Positions 51,746-60,717 are shown, numbered from the stretch's first letter. The stretch is 64,000 bases of DNA from Bacteroidota bacterium (GCA_023415495.1 JAEZKK010000012.1:15175-79174), one strand, 5' to 3'. Notes: generated by a model from the letters alone, not told the origin. Numbers and translations: made by a program.

Positions 51746-53479
51746 ATGAGTATTTACATCATTTTATTAGCTATTGGCTTAATCTTAAGTTTTGCTGGTT
51801 TATGGAAAATATTCCAAAAAGCCGGTGTAAAAGGTTATTGGAGCATAATCTCCCCTATTAACGGATGGTTTATCACAAAAATTATAGACAAGAAGTATTG
51901 GTGGTTTATTTACTACCTTATACCTTTTATTAATGTATTCGTAATCATGTTGATGATTATTGAAATAATGAAGTGTTTTAAGAAAAATGGTATTTGGATT
52001 CAGCTCGCTGGTGTTCTATTTCCTTTCGTTATTCTTCCATGGTTAGGTTTCTCTAAGAAAGAAGTTTATACTCATCCAAAAGACTTACCGGCTGTAAAAA
52101 AATCGGCTATAAGAGAATGGGTAGATGCTATACTCTTTGCTGTTATTGCAGCAGCTATTATTAGAATGTTCTTCTTCGAGGCTTATACTATCCCAACCTC
52201 TTCGATGGAAAAATCCCTTTTAGTTGGAGATTTTCTATTTGTATCGAAGGTTGCTTATGGTCCAAGAATTCCTAATACTCCTTTAGCTTTCCCACTTGTT
52301 CATCATACTATACCTTTATTAAATACTAAATCCTATTTGGATTGGATTAATTTAGATTATTATCGTTTCCCAGGCTTAGGCAAGATTAAGAGAGGAGATA
52401 ATGTTGTGTTTAATTTCCCTGACGGTGATACCCTTTCAACAACCTACCAAAGTGCTGATAGTTATTATTCCTTGGTTAGAAAATATGGTAGAGATAGGGT
52501 TTGGAATTCTCCAAGTGATTTTGGGGATATTATTGTAAGACCTGTGGATAAAAGAGAGAATTTTATAAAAAGATGTGTTGGTTTGCCAGGAGAAACTCTT
52601 TCTATTGAAAATCAAATAATACATATTAATGGAAAGGCTATTGAGAATCCAGATGATTTTCAAATAACCTATAGGATTGAAACTGAAAATAATTACACAC
52701 TTAATCCTAAGGAATTATTAAATATTGGTGTGTCGAACGAAGATATGCAATGGATGTATTTATCTTATTATATGAATTTGACTAAACCTCAAATAGAAGC
52801 TCTTTCAAATACTCCTTATATTGTAAGTGTAACCCCATTAGAAAATGACAATTTGAAATATTCATCTATAATAGAATCTACAAAGAAAATCTCTTCTAAA
52901 ATTATTTTCCATCCAGAAATAGAAGATAAATCTGGGGTTTTGAAAATGTTTGGAGTTGAGGATAATGAAATAATAAATATGAAACTATTTGCTACACTCC
53001 CTCTTTCAAGAGAGATTAAAGATAAAATTGAAAAACTACCTTACGTTGAAAGAATTACTCCTGTTATTACTATGAAGGATTTTAAGGAGAAACAATTATT
53101 CCCACATAATAATTCAAATTGGAATGTTGATAATTACGGACCAATTACTATTCCAAGTAAAGGAATGAAGATTGAATTAACCTCTGAAAATATCGATTTC
53201 TACAAAAGGATTATTACTGCTTTTGAAAAAAATACATTAGAGGAAAGAAATGGGAAATACTATATAAACGGTAAAGAAACAAATTTTTATACTTTCAAAA
53301 TGGATTATTATTGGATGATGGGTGATAATAGACATAATTCAGCAGATAGTAGGTTTTGGGGATTTGTTCCGGAAGACCATATAGTTGGGAAAGCATCTTT
53401 TGTTTGGCTTAGTTTAAATAAAGACTTTTCTGGTTTTAAAAGGGTTCGATGGAATAAATTGCTTAGAGGAATAAAATAA
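51746..53479 (+). CDS. lepB: Signal peptidase I, long form
   Basis: The 577-residue protein begins with a DUF5684-like membrane region (about 1-110, three to four helices). The signal peptidase follows: a transmembrane helix at about 128-145, catalytic Ser153 in IPTSSMEKSLLVGD, catalytic Lys275 in FIKRCVGLPGE and the box GDNRHNSADSRFWGF near 530. Between boxes (about 300-500) lies a large periplasmic insertion not found in E. coli LepB. It cleaves signal peptides of exported proteins. It has its own promoter, divergent from the ctp protease, so two envelope proteases share a control region. Confidence 0.93.
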   Translation: MSIYIILLAIGLILSFAGLWKIFQKAGVKGYWSIISPINGWFITKIIDKKYWWFIYYLIPFINVFVIMLMIIEIMKCFKKNGIWIQLAGVLFPFVILPWLGFSKKEVYTHPKDLPAVKKSAIREWVDAILFAVIAAAIIRMFFFEAYTIPTSSMEKSLLVGDFLFVSKVAYGPRIPNTPLAFPLVHHTIPLLNTKSYLDWINLDYYRFPGLGKIKRGDNVVFNFPDGDTLSTTYQSADSYYSLVRKYGRDRVWNSPSDFGDIIVRPVDKRENFIKRCVGLPGETLSIENQIIHINGKAIENPDDFQITYRIETENNYTLNPKELLNIGVSNEDMQWMYLSYYMNLTKPQIEALSNTPYIVSVTPLENDNLKYSSIIESTKKISSKIIFHPEIEDKSGVLKMFGVEDNEIINMKLFATLPLSREIKDKIEKLPYVERITPVITMKDFKEKQLFPHNNSNWNVDNYGPITIPSKGMKIELTSENIDFYKRIITAFEKNTLEERNGKYYINGKETNFYTFKMDYYWMMGDNRHNSADSRFWGFVPEDHIVGKASFVWLSLNKDFSGFKRVRWNKLLRGIK

Positions 53480-53575
53480 ATTTCTTTTTTTACAACTTTT
53501 AAACAATTTATTTGTTATACTTACGTTATCAATTTAGAAAACAAAAATAATTTATAACTTAATACCAATAAGAAA

Positions 53576-54292
53576 ATGGCAACAATTAAAATTTTATTAG
53601 CAGAGGATGATTTAAATCTAGGCCCTATTTTAAAGGCTTATTTAGAACAAAAAGGGTATCCAACTAAGTTAGCGACGGATGGTGAAATGGCTATTAATAT
53701 GTTTCGTACTGATGAGTTTGACTTTATCATATTAGACGTTATGATGCCAGTTATGGATGGATATCAAGCTGCAAGAGAAATCAGAAAGTTTAATGACAGA
53801 ATCCCTATTATGTTCCTTTCTGCAAAGAATCAGGAGCAAGATAAGATTAGAGGTTTTGAAGTTGGAGCTGATGATTATTTAACTAAACCTTTCTCTATGG
53901 ACGAGTTATTGCTTAGAATTCTTGCAATAACAAGAAGAACACATGAAGAAAAACCTGAGGATAATATATTTACTTTTGGTAAATATTATAGCTTTGATTA
54001 CAATAAACAACTAATTATTTTTAGCGGTAATGACGAGCACCCTTACCAAGAATTAAAACTAACAAGTAAGGAAAGCGAATTATTAAGAGTATTTGCAATG
54101 AATTCAAATCAAATTGTTGACAGAGGACTTGTTTTACAAAAGATTTGGAAAAACGATACATATTTCAACGCAAGAAGTATGGATGTTTACATAACAAAAC
54201 TAAGAAAATACTTAAAATTAGACCCTGCTGTTGAAATTGCAAACCAACACGGAGTAGGATTTAAATTAGTATTTCCTAAGAACGTACAATAA
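53576..54292 (+). CDS. OmpR-family response regulator (RprY-like)
   Basis: The 238-residue protein has a receiver domain (acidic pocket E10-D11-D12, phospho-acceptor Asp54 in FIILDVMMP, Ser82, Lys104 in LTKPF) and a winged-helix DNA-binding domain (about 130-235, SKESELLRVFAMNSNQIVD, ARSMDVYITKLRKYL). It resembles RprY of Bacteroides. No sensor kinase gene is adjacent, so it is an orphan here. A terminator follows, and the cobalamin riboswitch unit begins immediately after. Confidence 0.9.
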   Translation: MATIKILLAEDDLNLGPILKAYLEQKGYPTKLATDGEMAINMFRTDEFDFIILDVMMPVMDGYQAAREIRKFNDRIPIMFLSAKNQEQDKIRGFEVGADDYLTKPFSMDELLLRILAITRRTHEEKPEDNIFTFGKYYSFDYNKQLIIFSGNDEHPYQELKLTSKESELLRVFAMNSNQIVDRGLVLQKIWKNDTYFNARSMDVYITKLRKYLKLDPAVEIANQHGVGFKLVFPKNVQ

Positions 54293-54312
54293 ATTATATT
54301 TTAATTTATTTG

Positions 54313-54341
54313 AAGGGAGGCTTAATTGTCTCCCTTTTTTT
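54313..54341 (+). terminator. Intrinsic terminator after the response regulator
   Basis: AAGGGAG (54313-54319) pairs with CTCCCTT (54330-54336), followed by a T run. Confidence 0.85.
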
Positions 54342-54374
54342 ATACATTTTTGATTGGAATTCAATTTTTCATTG

Positions 54375-54382
54375 TATATTTG
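54375..54382 (+). promoter_or_regulatory. -7 promoter element of the riboswitch transcript (TATATTTG)
   Basis: Perfect TAnnTTTG ending seven bases before the first base of the riboswitch P1 stem, so transcription should begin at or next to the aptamer. Confidence 0.7.
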
Positions 54383-54388
54383 CAAGAC

Positions 54389-54573
54389 GAATTGGTTCTA
54401 ATTATTGTTTTGTTTCAATAATATGGATTAATAGGGAATTGGGTGAGAATCCCAAACAGTCCCGCTGCTGTGAGCTCCTTAAAATAAATTGACCATTCTT
54501 TTGCCACTGACATAAAAAGATAATGTTGGGAAGGCTGGTTCAATTTGGAGTAAGTCAGAAGACCTGCCAATTC
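54389..54573 (+). ncRNA. Cobalamin (B12) riboswitch
   Basis: The conserved aptamer segments are present in order: GGAATTGGGTGAGAATCCC, AACAGTCCCGCTGCTGTGA, CCACTG, GGGAAGGC and the B12 box AGTAAGTCAGAAGACCTGCC. The closing P1 stem is GAATTGG (54389-54395) with CCAATTC (54567-54573). The following 100 bases provide an expression platform. It should switch off the BtuB-like and BtuG-like genes when adenosylcobalamin is plentiful. Confidence 0.96.
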
Positions 54574-54587
54574 TTATGATATAGTTT

Positions 54588-54643
54588 TTGAGCTTTCGAG
54601 GAAAGAGCTAAAGATAATGTAGAGAATTAATTCTTTTTTTTTC
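54588..54643 (+). terminator. Riboswitch expression platform with terminator-like hairpins
   Basis: An imperfect hairpin AGCTTTC-GAGG-AAAGAGCT (54591-54609) is followed by AGAATTAATTCT (54623-54634) running into nine T residues. Whether the switch acts on transcription or translation cannot be settled by eye. Confidence 0.5.
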
Positions 54644-54692
54644 TTGTTTATTTCTCCTATCCTTTATAGTTCAAAGTTCAAAATAAATAATT

Positions 54693-56720
54693 ATGGATTT
54701 GAAGTTTAAGCATTTTGGAAAACAAATTATTTTAATAATCTTACTTTTTATTAATCCATTTATTGGCTTTACTCAAGATACAATTAGAAGTATTGATTTG
54801 AATGAAATAAGCATTAGCGACAGCTCTAATAATAATAATTTCAATTCCAAGAGTTCTGGCTCCCATATTAATAAAGCTATGATTGAGAGGATAGAATCAA
54901 ACTCTATTGGAGATATTACTAAATTTATTACAGGTGCAGTTCTTAAGGATTATGGTGGTATTGGAGGAATGAAAACTGTTTCTGTTCGTGGACTTGGCTC
55001 TCAAAATACAGGAATTGTTTATGATGGGATTAATATTAGCAATCAATCAAGTGGTCAGGTGGATTTATCTAAATTCTCTACAAATAATATTGAAAGTATT
55101 AATCTTGCAAATGCTCAAGGCTTCTCCTTACTTCAAACTGCAAGAAATCTATCCTCAGCAAGTGTAATGTATATTAATTCTATTTCTCCAGTGTTTGACT
55201 CTGCTCAAAAAATTAAACTATCCACAAGCGTTAAATATGGTAGTTTTAATTATTTCAATTATGGATTAAATACTGCTTTTAAATTATCTGAGAAATGGAT
55301 ACTTTCAACAGATATTGATTTAGTTAATACCCAAGGCAATTATCCTTATAAACTTAAATATGGCAGTAGCTCTAAAGATTCTACTTCAAAGGAATATAGA
55401 GAAAATGCGGATTATTTTGGATTTAGAGGTGAGGTAAATTTATTTGGAAAACTAAGGAAAGGAGATATTAAATTAAAAGCATATTATTTTAATTCAAACA
55501 GTGGATTACCAGGTAGCACCTCGCTTTATTACCTTCAAAGTAGTCAGAGATTATGGGATGAGACTTTCTTTACTCAAGGTGTATATACATATAATATAAA
55601 TAGAAATCTAACATATAGAAATCATTCCAAATACCAATATACTATGACTCATTATCTCGACCCAGACTTTCAAAACTTTCAAGGCAAGAAGGAGGATAAG
55701 TATTTTCAGAATGAATTTTATACTAATAATGTATTAATGTATCGATGGAATAAAAACCTCTATTCTTCTATTACTAATGATATTATTTTTAATGCTATGA
55801 ACTCTCAGTCTTCATTTAATATTTTGGCTGATAGAATAAGTAGTTTATCGGCAATAGTAACTTCTTATAATAATAATAAACTATTAATTACAGGGAATAT
55901 ACTACATAATTATGCCATTGATAATGCAGAATTATTTAATACTAATAATAGTTTTTCTCATTTCTCTCCTTTTTTAAGTATTGGTTATACATTTTTCAAA
56001 TCCCTTACTCTAAGCTTTTTTTATAAGGATGTATTCCGATTGCCTACTTTTAATGATTTATATTTTAATATTGTTTCTGCTCCAAAACTTAAGCCAGAGA
56101 AGTCAAATCAATTTAATTTTCATATTGAGTATGAAAAAGACTTAGGCTTTTCTCCTTCTTTCTTTGTAAACTTTTCTTTAGATGCATATAAGAATTTAGT
56201 AAAAGACAAAATTATAGCAGTACCAAGCAAGAATTTATTTGTTTGGTCGGTTGTAAATTATGGAGAAGTTGATATTAAAGGTATGGACTTTCAGGCAAGC
56301 ATTAGAACATATTTTAAATATTCATTAGATATTAGTCTTAGAGCTACCTACTCTATTCAAGAGGCTTTGGATATATCTAATAAAACAACAAATTCAGATT
56401 ATAAGTATAACCAAATACCTTATACACCAAAACATTCAGGTTCTTTATTATTAAATATCATCCATCCAATCGCAGAGCTAACCTATACAATTAGTTTTGT
56501 TGGGAAAAGATATTCAATGATTGAAAATATTGATAGAAACATACTTAAACCTTACCAAGACCATGGGATTAGCATATCAAGAAGTTGGGAATTTAAAAAA
56601 TACAGATTAAATACAGGATTATCTTGTTTAAATATATTAGGAAAGCAATACGAAGTGGTTAGAAATTACCCTATGCCAAAAACACAATTTAGAATAAACT
56701 TAAAACTTAATTTAAAATGA
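54693..56720 (+). CDS. TonB-dependent cobalamin receptor (BtuB-like)
   Basis: The 675-residue outer-membrane receptor has a signal peptide (ending near IGFTQD), a plug domain (about 60-175: VLKDYGGIGGMKTVSVRGLG, NTGIVYDGINISN) and a 22-strand barrel with the expected Tyr/Phe/Asn-rich strands and a final strand MPKTQFRINLKLNLK. The substrate call rests on the cobalamin riboswitch directly upstream and the BtuG-like partner behind it. The stop overlaps the next start (ATGA), so the two are coupled. Confidence 0.9.
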   Translation: MDLKFKHFGKQIILIILLFINPFIGFTQDTIRSIDLNEISISDSSNNNNFNSKSSGSHINKAMIERIESNSIGDITKFITGAVLKDYGGIGGMKTVSVRGLGSQNTGIVYDGINISNQSSGQVDLSKFSTNNIESINLANAQGFSLLQTARNLSSASVMYINSISPVFDSAQKIKLSTSVKYGSFNYFNYGLNTAFKLSEKWILSTDIDLVNTQGNYPYKLKYGSSSKDSTSKEYRENADYFGFRGEVNLFGKLRKGDIKLKAYYFNSNSGLPGSTSLYYLQSSQRLWDETFFTQGVYTYNINRNLTYRNHSKYQYTMTHYLDPDFQNFQGKKEDKYFQNEFYTNNVLMYRWNKNLYSSITNDIIFNAMNSQSSFNILADRISSLSAIVTSYNNNKLLITGNILHNYAIDNAELFNTNNSFSHFSPFLSIGYTFFKSLTLSFFYKDVFRLPTFNDLYFNIVSAPKLKPEKSNQFNFHIEYEKDLGFSPSFFVNFSLDAYKNLVKDKIIAVPSKNLFVWSVVNYGEVDIKGMDFQASIRTYFKYSLDISLRATYSIQEALDISNKTTNSDYKYNQIPYTPKHSGSLLLNIIHPIAELTYTISFVGKRYSMIENIDRNILKPYQDHGISISRSWEFKKYRLNTGLSCLNILGKQYEVVRNYPMPKTQFRINLKLNLK

Positions 56721-57802
56721 AAAAGTTCAATTTGATTTTAATTGCTATTGCAATTTTATTCACCTCTACCCTTACCTCATGTAAGGATGAAAAAGATAAT
56801 GATAATATTATCGAAAACCTTGGGAAAGGTTTATTTGTACTAAATGAAGGAAATTGGGAAGCTAATAATGCTGCTCTTAGTTTCTTTGATAAATCTAATT
56901 CAAAAACGGAAGTTGATTTATTTGAAAAAGTAAATAACCAAGGTCTTGGAGATACTGGTAATGATATGATTCTATTTGATGGCAAACTATATATAGCCGT
57001 TAAAGAGTCTGCATCTTTGGTTGTTGTAAATTCAAATACGGGAGAATTGATTAAACGAATTCCTATATTGAATGAAGAAGGGAAAAACAGAATGCCTTCA
57101 AGATTATGTATTGGTGGGAGTAATATTTATCTAAGTACAATGGATGGGTATGTATTAGAAATCAACCCTTTTAATAATTTTATTACCAGAAAAGTAAAGG
57201 TTGGAAGAAATCCGGAAGGTTTGGCTTACTCTAATAACAAGCTATATGTTGCAAATTCAGGAGGAATGGATTACCCTAATTATGATTCTACACTATCAGT
57301 TATTGATGTAAATACTATGGTAGAATTAAAGAAAATAAATATTGGTGTAAATCCATACTCTGTAAAAGACCTTGGAAATAATAAGATAGGTGTTATGGTT
57401 ACTGGTAATTATACTGATATACCAACTCATTTTGCCATAGTAAACACAAATACTGATTTAATAGAAAAGTCTACTGAGGTTAATATGCTTAACTTTGAAG
57501 TATTTGGAAACAAAATTCTTTATTCAAATTATCTATGGGGTTCTGGAAGAACTGCTGTTCATATCTACGACTATAATACAAGTGATACTTATGGAAATAT
57601 ATTCTTTGCAAATGGAGAACCTACTTCGGATATTACATATCCTTATAAAATTACTGTAAATAATAATGATAGTGAAGTATATATTTCAGATGCAAAAGAC
57701 TATAGCCAAAGCGGAGAAGTTTTTGTTTATGATTTTCAAGGAAATTTCAAATACAAATTCTCAGTTGCAAATATTCCAAGTGTGGTAATTCCAAAGGATT
57801 AA
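56717..57802 (+). CDS. BtuG-like surface beta-propeller lipoprotein
   Basis: The 361-residue protein has a lipoprotein signal (FTSTLTSC, Cys22). The rest is a YncE/DUF5074-type beta-propeller with repeats such as LFDGKLYIAVKESASLVVVN, ICIGGSNIYLSTMDG-like blades, YSNNKLYVANSGG and VYISDAKDYSQSGEVFVYDF. In Bacteroides, BtuG is a surface propeller that binds B12 very tightly and sits on BtuB. Coupling to the BtuB-like gene and control by the riboswitch support the same role. Sequence identity to BtuG itself was not measured. Confidence 0.85.
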   Translation: MKKFNLILIAIAILFTSTLTSCKDEKDNDNIIENLGKGLFVLNEGNWEANNAALSFFDKSNSKTEVDLFEKVNNQGLGDTGNDMILFDGKLYIAVKESASLVVVNSNTGELIKRIPILNEEGKNRMPSRLCIGGSNIYLSTMDGYVLEINPFNNFITRKVKVGRNPEGLAYSNNKLYVANSGGMDYPNYDSTLSVIDVNTMVELKKINIGVNPYSVKDLGNNKIGVMVTGNYTDIPTHFAIVNTNTDLIEKSTEVNMLNFEVFGNKILYSNYLWGSGRTAVHIYDYNTSDTYGNIFFANGEPTSDITYPYKITVNNNDSEVYISDAKDYSQSGEVFVYDFQGNFKYKFSVANIPSVVIPKD

Positions 57803-57890
57803 ATAAGTAATTAATAATTGAGATTTCAAACCAAAGAGAAGAAGGGGGATTTGGACATAGAGAAAGAGGATAAAGAATGATTTTAACATA

Positions 57891-57938
57891 AACAGCCGAA
57901 AACCTGCATTTTGATAACATTATGCAGGTTTTGCTGTT
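57891..57938 (+). terminator. Strong hairpin after the btuBG-like unit
   Basis: AACAG-CC-GAAAACCTGCAT pairs with ATGCAGGTTTTG-CTGTT across a 12-base loop. A true T run is lacking after the stem, but its 3' arm is T-rich. The stretch 57939-58161 holds nothing else recognisable. Confidence 0.6.
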
Positions 57939-58161
57939 AAATATGGTTAATGCGATAAGCTCTTGAAGTTTGCATATTCCAAACCGTCAGTCCAAGAGAA
58001 AAGATATAATAGTTAATTACTCATAATAAATTTCTAATATTTTGATGAAAAACCTCAATACTCGTTCTTTTTGAAAATAAACTAAGCCTTTTTATTTTTT
58101 TCCTTGATATAATTTTATTTTTCCTTGATATCTTTTCGAAGAAATTCAGTTTATTTTCAAG

Positions 58162-58260
58162 TAAATAGCTATTTTATCCCAATAGAATTTGATTCTACGA
58201 AAATAGAATTTGATTCTACGAAAATAGAATCAAATTCCACCCGCGTAGAATTTGATTCCA
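58162..58260. repeat. Phased word array D on a 21-bp lattice
   Basis: Words start at 58162 (TAAATAGCTATTTTA), 58183 and 58204 (TAGAATTTGATTCTA), 58225 (TAGAATCAAATTCCA) and 58246 (TAGAATTTGATTCCA), exactly 21 bp apart. The word is the same as in the second half of array A, 58 kb away, in both orientations. It lies upstream of the methylmalonyl-CoA mutase promoter. A frame open through it (58125-58421) is not considered a gene. Confidence 0.87.
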
Positions 58261-58462
58261 TAGCCCCAAAACAAGGTTTTTTACGCCTAAGACTTGATTT
58301 TGATTTCTTAATATTAACAGACCATATTGCAAAAGATTTTTCTATTGCGGAATTTGGGCTAAAAACTAATTTACGTGGTTTAATCTATGTTATCAAAGTC
58401 TTATTATTATCATTACAATAACGAAAAAGAGGAAAATTGTTGGTCATTTCATTATTAAGGAG

Positions 58463-58470
58463 TATTTTTG
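58463..58470 (+). promoter_or_regulatory. -7 promoter element for methylmalonyl-CoA mutase (TATTTTTG)
   Basis: Perfect TAnnTTTG, 48 bases before the start codon. Confidence 0.65.
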
Positions 58471-58518
58471 CAGTAAATTTGAAAACACATTTAGATTAAT
58501 CTTATAAAACATAATAGA

Positions 58519-60669
58519 ATGAGACCTAACTTTGCAAATATTGAATATAAATCAAATTCAATAGGTAACAGCTTTGAGCAATGGGAAAAACTCTCAAATA
58601 TGGAAAAGAATTGGTTAACACCAGAGCAGATTCCTGTTAAGCCAGTTTATACTCCAATGGATTTAGAAGGTATGGAACACTTGAACTATGCTGCAGGAGT
58701 AGCACCCTTCCTACGTGGACCATATTCTACAATGTATGTAATGAAACCATGGACTGTTCGTCAATATGCTGGTTTCTCTACTGCAGAAGAATCAAACGCA
58801 TTTTATAGAAGAAATATAGCAGCTGGTCAAAAAGGACTTTCAGTTGCTTTTGACCTTGCAACACATAGAGGATACGACTCAGACCACGAAAGAGTCGTTG
58901 GAGACGTAGGTAAGGCTGGGGTTGCTGTGGATTCAATCTTAGATATGAAGATATTATTTGACCAAATTCCTTTGGATAAGATGTCTGTATCTATGACAAT
59001 GAATGGTGCTGTATTGCCTATTTTGGCTTTCTACATCATAGCAGCTGAGGAGCAAGGAGTATCGATGGATAAGCTTTCAGGCACTATCCAAAACGATATC
59101 CTAAAGGAATTTATGGTTAGAAATACCTATATCTATCCTCCAAAACCTTCAATGAAGATTATTGCAGATATATTTGAATTTACTTCAAAGAATATGCCTA
59201 AGTTCAATTCTATTTCTATCTCAGGTTACCATATGCAAGAAGCAGGTGCTACATGTGATATTGAAATGGCATACACATTGGCTGACGGCTTGGAATATAT
59301 CCGTGCTGGTATCAATGCAGGTATGAATATCGACCAATTTGCTCCAAGACTTTCTTTCTTCTGGGCAATTGGTATGAACCATTTTATGGAAATTGCTAAG
59401 ATGAGAGCTGCAAGAATGATTTGGGCTAAACTCATCAAACAATTCAATCCAAAGAATCCTAAATCTCTTGCTCTAAGAACTCACTCTCAAACCTCTGGTT
59501 GGTCATTGACCGAACAAGACCCTTTCAATAATGTTGGAAGAACTTGTATCGAAGCAATGGCAGCAGGACTTGGACACACTCAATCTCTACATACAAACGC
59601 TCTTGACGAAGCTATTGCATTACCAACTGACTTCTCAGCACGTATTGCAAGAAACACTCAAATCTACCTTCAAGAAGAAACCAATATAACACGCAGCGTT
59701 GACCCATGGGCAGGTTCTTACTATGTTGAAAGCCTAACTCACGACATAGCACATAGAGCTTGGAAACTTATTCAAGAAGTTGAAGAGTTAGGTGGTATGG
59801 CTGCTGCTATCGAAAGCGGTGTTCCTAAGATGAGAATTGAAGAAGCATCTGCAAGAAAACAAGCAAGAATCGATGCTGGTAGAGATACTATCCTTGGTGT
59901 AAATAAATACAGATTAGAGAAAGAAGACCCAATCGAAACTCTTGAGGTTGATAATACTGCAGTAAGAGAAGCTCAATTAAAGAGATTAGCAGATTTAAAG
60001 GCTAACAGAAACGAAGAGGAGTGTCAAGCATCATTAGATGCTTTATCAGAAGTAGCAAGAACAGGTAAGGGTAACTTACTTGAATATGCAATTGACTGTG
60101 CAAGAAAACGTGCTTCACTTGGAGAAATCTCTTCTGCTCTTGAAAAACATTATGGAAGATATAAAGCAAAAATAAATTTAATTTCAAACGTGTATTCATC
60201 AGAAACAAAAGATAACGAAAGCTTCAAACAAGCCGTTGAACTTTCAGATAAGTTTGCAGAATTGGAAGGACGCAGACCAAGAATTATGATTGCTAAGATG
60301 GGACAAGACGGACACGATAGAGGTGCTAAGGTTGTTGCAACTGGTTATGCTGATATCGGTTTCGATGTGGATATGGGACCATTATTCCAAACTCCTGCTG
60401 AATCAGCTCGTCAAGCAGTTGAAAACGATGTTCACGTTCTTGGAGTTTCTTCACTTGCTGCTGGTCACAAGACTCTTGTGCCACAGGTAATCGAAGAGCT
60501 TAAGAAATTAGGTAGAGAAGATATTATGGTTATTGTGGGTGGTGTTATCCCTCCTCAAGACTATGATTACTTATACAAGGCTGGTGCTGCTGCAGTATTC
60601 GGACCTGGATCGATAATTTCTGAATGTGCAATAAAAATACTTAACCTTCTTATAGAAATACGTAAATAG
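58519..60669 (+). CDS. Methylmalonyl-CoA mutase, large (catalytic) subunit
   Basis: The 716-residue enzyme interconverts methylmalonyl-CoA and succinyl-CoA with adenosylcobalamin. The N-terminal barrel shows FLRGPYSTMYVMKPWTVRQY, GLSVAFDLATHRGYDSDHER, VSMTMNGAVLPILAFYI and RTHSQTSGWSLTEQDPFNN. The C-terminal cobalamin-binding domain has DGHDRGAKVVATGYADIGFD with the axial ligand His599, and VLGVSSLAAGHKTL. All key motifs are intact. The small subunit gene, usually just upstream, is not in the window. It depends on the B12 supplied by the uptake genes next door. Symbols mutB or scpA are used for this protein in different species. Confidence 0.96.
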   Translation: MRPNFANIEYKSNSIGNSFEQWEKLSNMEKNWLTPEQIPVKPVYTPMDLEGMEHLNYAAGVAPFLRGPYSTMYVMKPWTVRQYAGFSTAEESNAFYRRNIAAGQKGLSVAFDLATHRGYDSDHERVVGDVGKAGVAVDSILDMKILFDQIPLDKMSVSMTMNGAVLPILAFYIIAAEEQGVSMDKLSGTIQNDILKEFMVRNTYIYPPKPSMKIIADIFEFTSKNMPKFNSISISGYHMQEAGATCDIEMAYTLADGLEYIRAGINAGMNIDQFAPRLSFFWAIGMNHFMEIAKMRAARMIWAKLIKQFNPKNPKSLALRTHSQTSGWSLTEQDPFNNVGRTCIEAMAAGLGHTQSLHTNALDEAIALPTDFSARIARNTQIYLQEETNITRSVDPWAGSYYVESLTHDIAHRAWKLIQEVEELGGMAAAIESGVPKMRIEEASARKQARIDAGRDTILGVNKYRLEKEDPIETLEVDNTAVREAQLKRLADLKANRNEEECQASLDALSEVARTGKGNLLEYAIDCARKRASLGEISSALEKHYGRYKAKINLISNVYSSETKDNESFKQAVELSDKFAELEGRRPRIMIAKMGQDGHDRGAKVVATGYADIGFDVDMGPLFQTPAESARQAVENDVHVLGVSSLAAGHKTLVPQVIEELKKLGREDIMVIVGGVIPPQDYDYLYKAGAAAVFGPGSIISECAIKILNLLIEIRK

Positions 60670-60685
60670 AAGGTCAATAATATTT

Positions 60686-60717
60686 AAAAGGCTACCATTT
60701 TTGAGTAGCCTTTTTTT
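60686..60717 (+). terminator. Intrinsic terminator after methylmalonyl-CoA mutase
   Basis: AAGGCTAC pairs with GTAGCCTT around a nine-base loop, followed by a T run. Confidence 0.88.

Noticed and set aside
54310..54492. Open frame of 60 codons
   Set aside because: It lies across the terminator, promoter and cobalamin riboswitch.
58125..58421. Open frame of 98 codons
   Set aside because: It runs through phased array D, has no coding-like composition and no promoter placed for it.
59221..59447. Two overlapping minus-strand open frames
   Set aside because: Shadows of the methylmalonyl-CoA mutase coding sequence.
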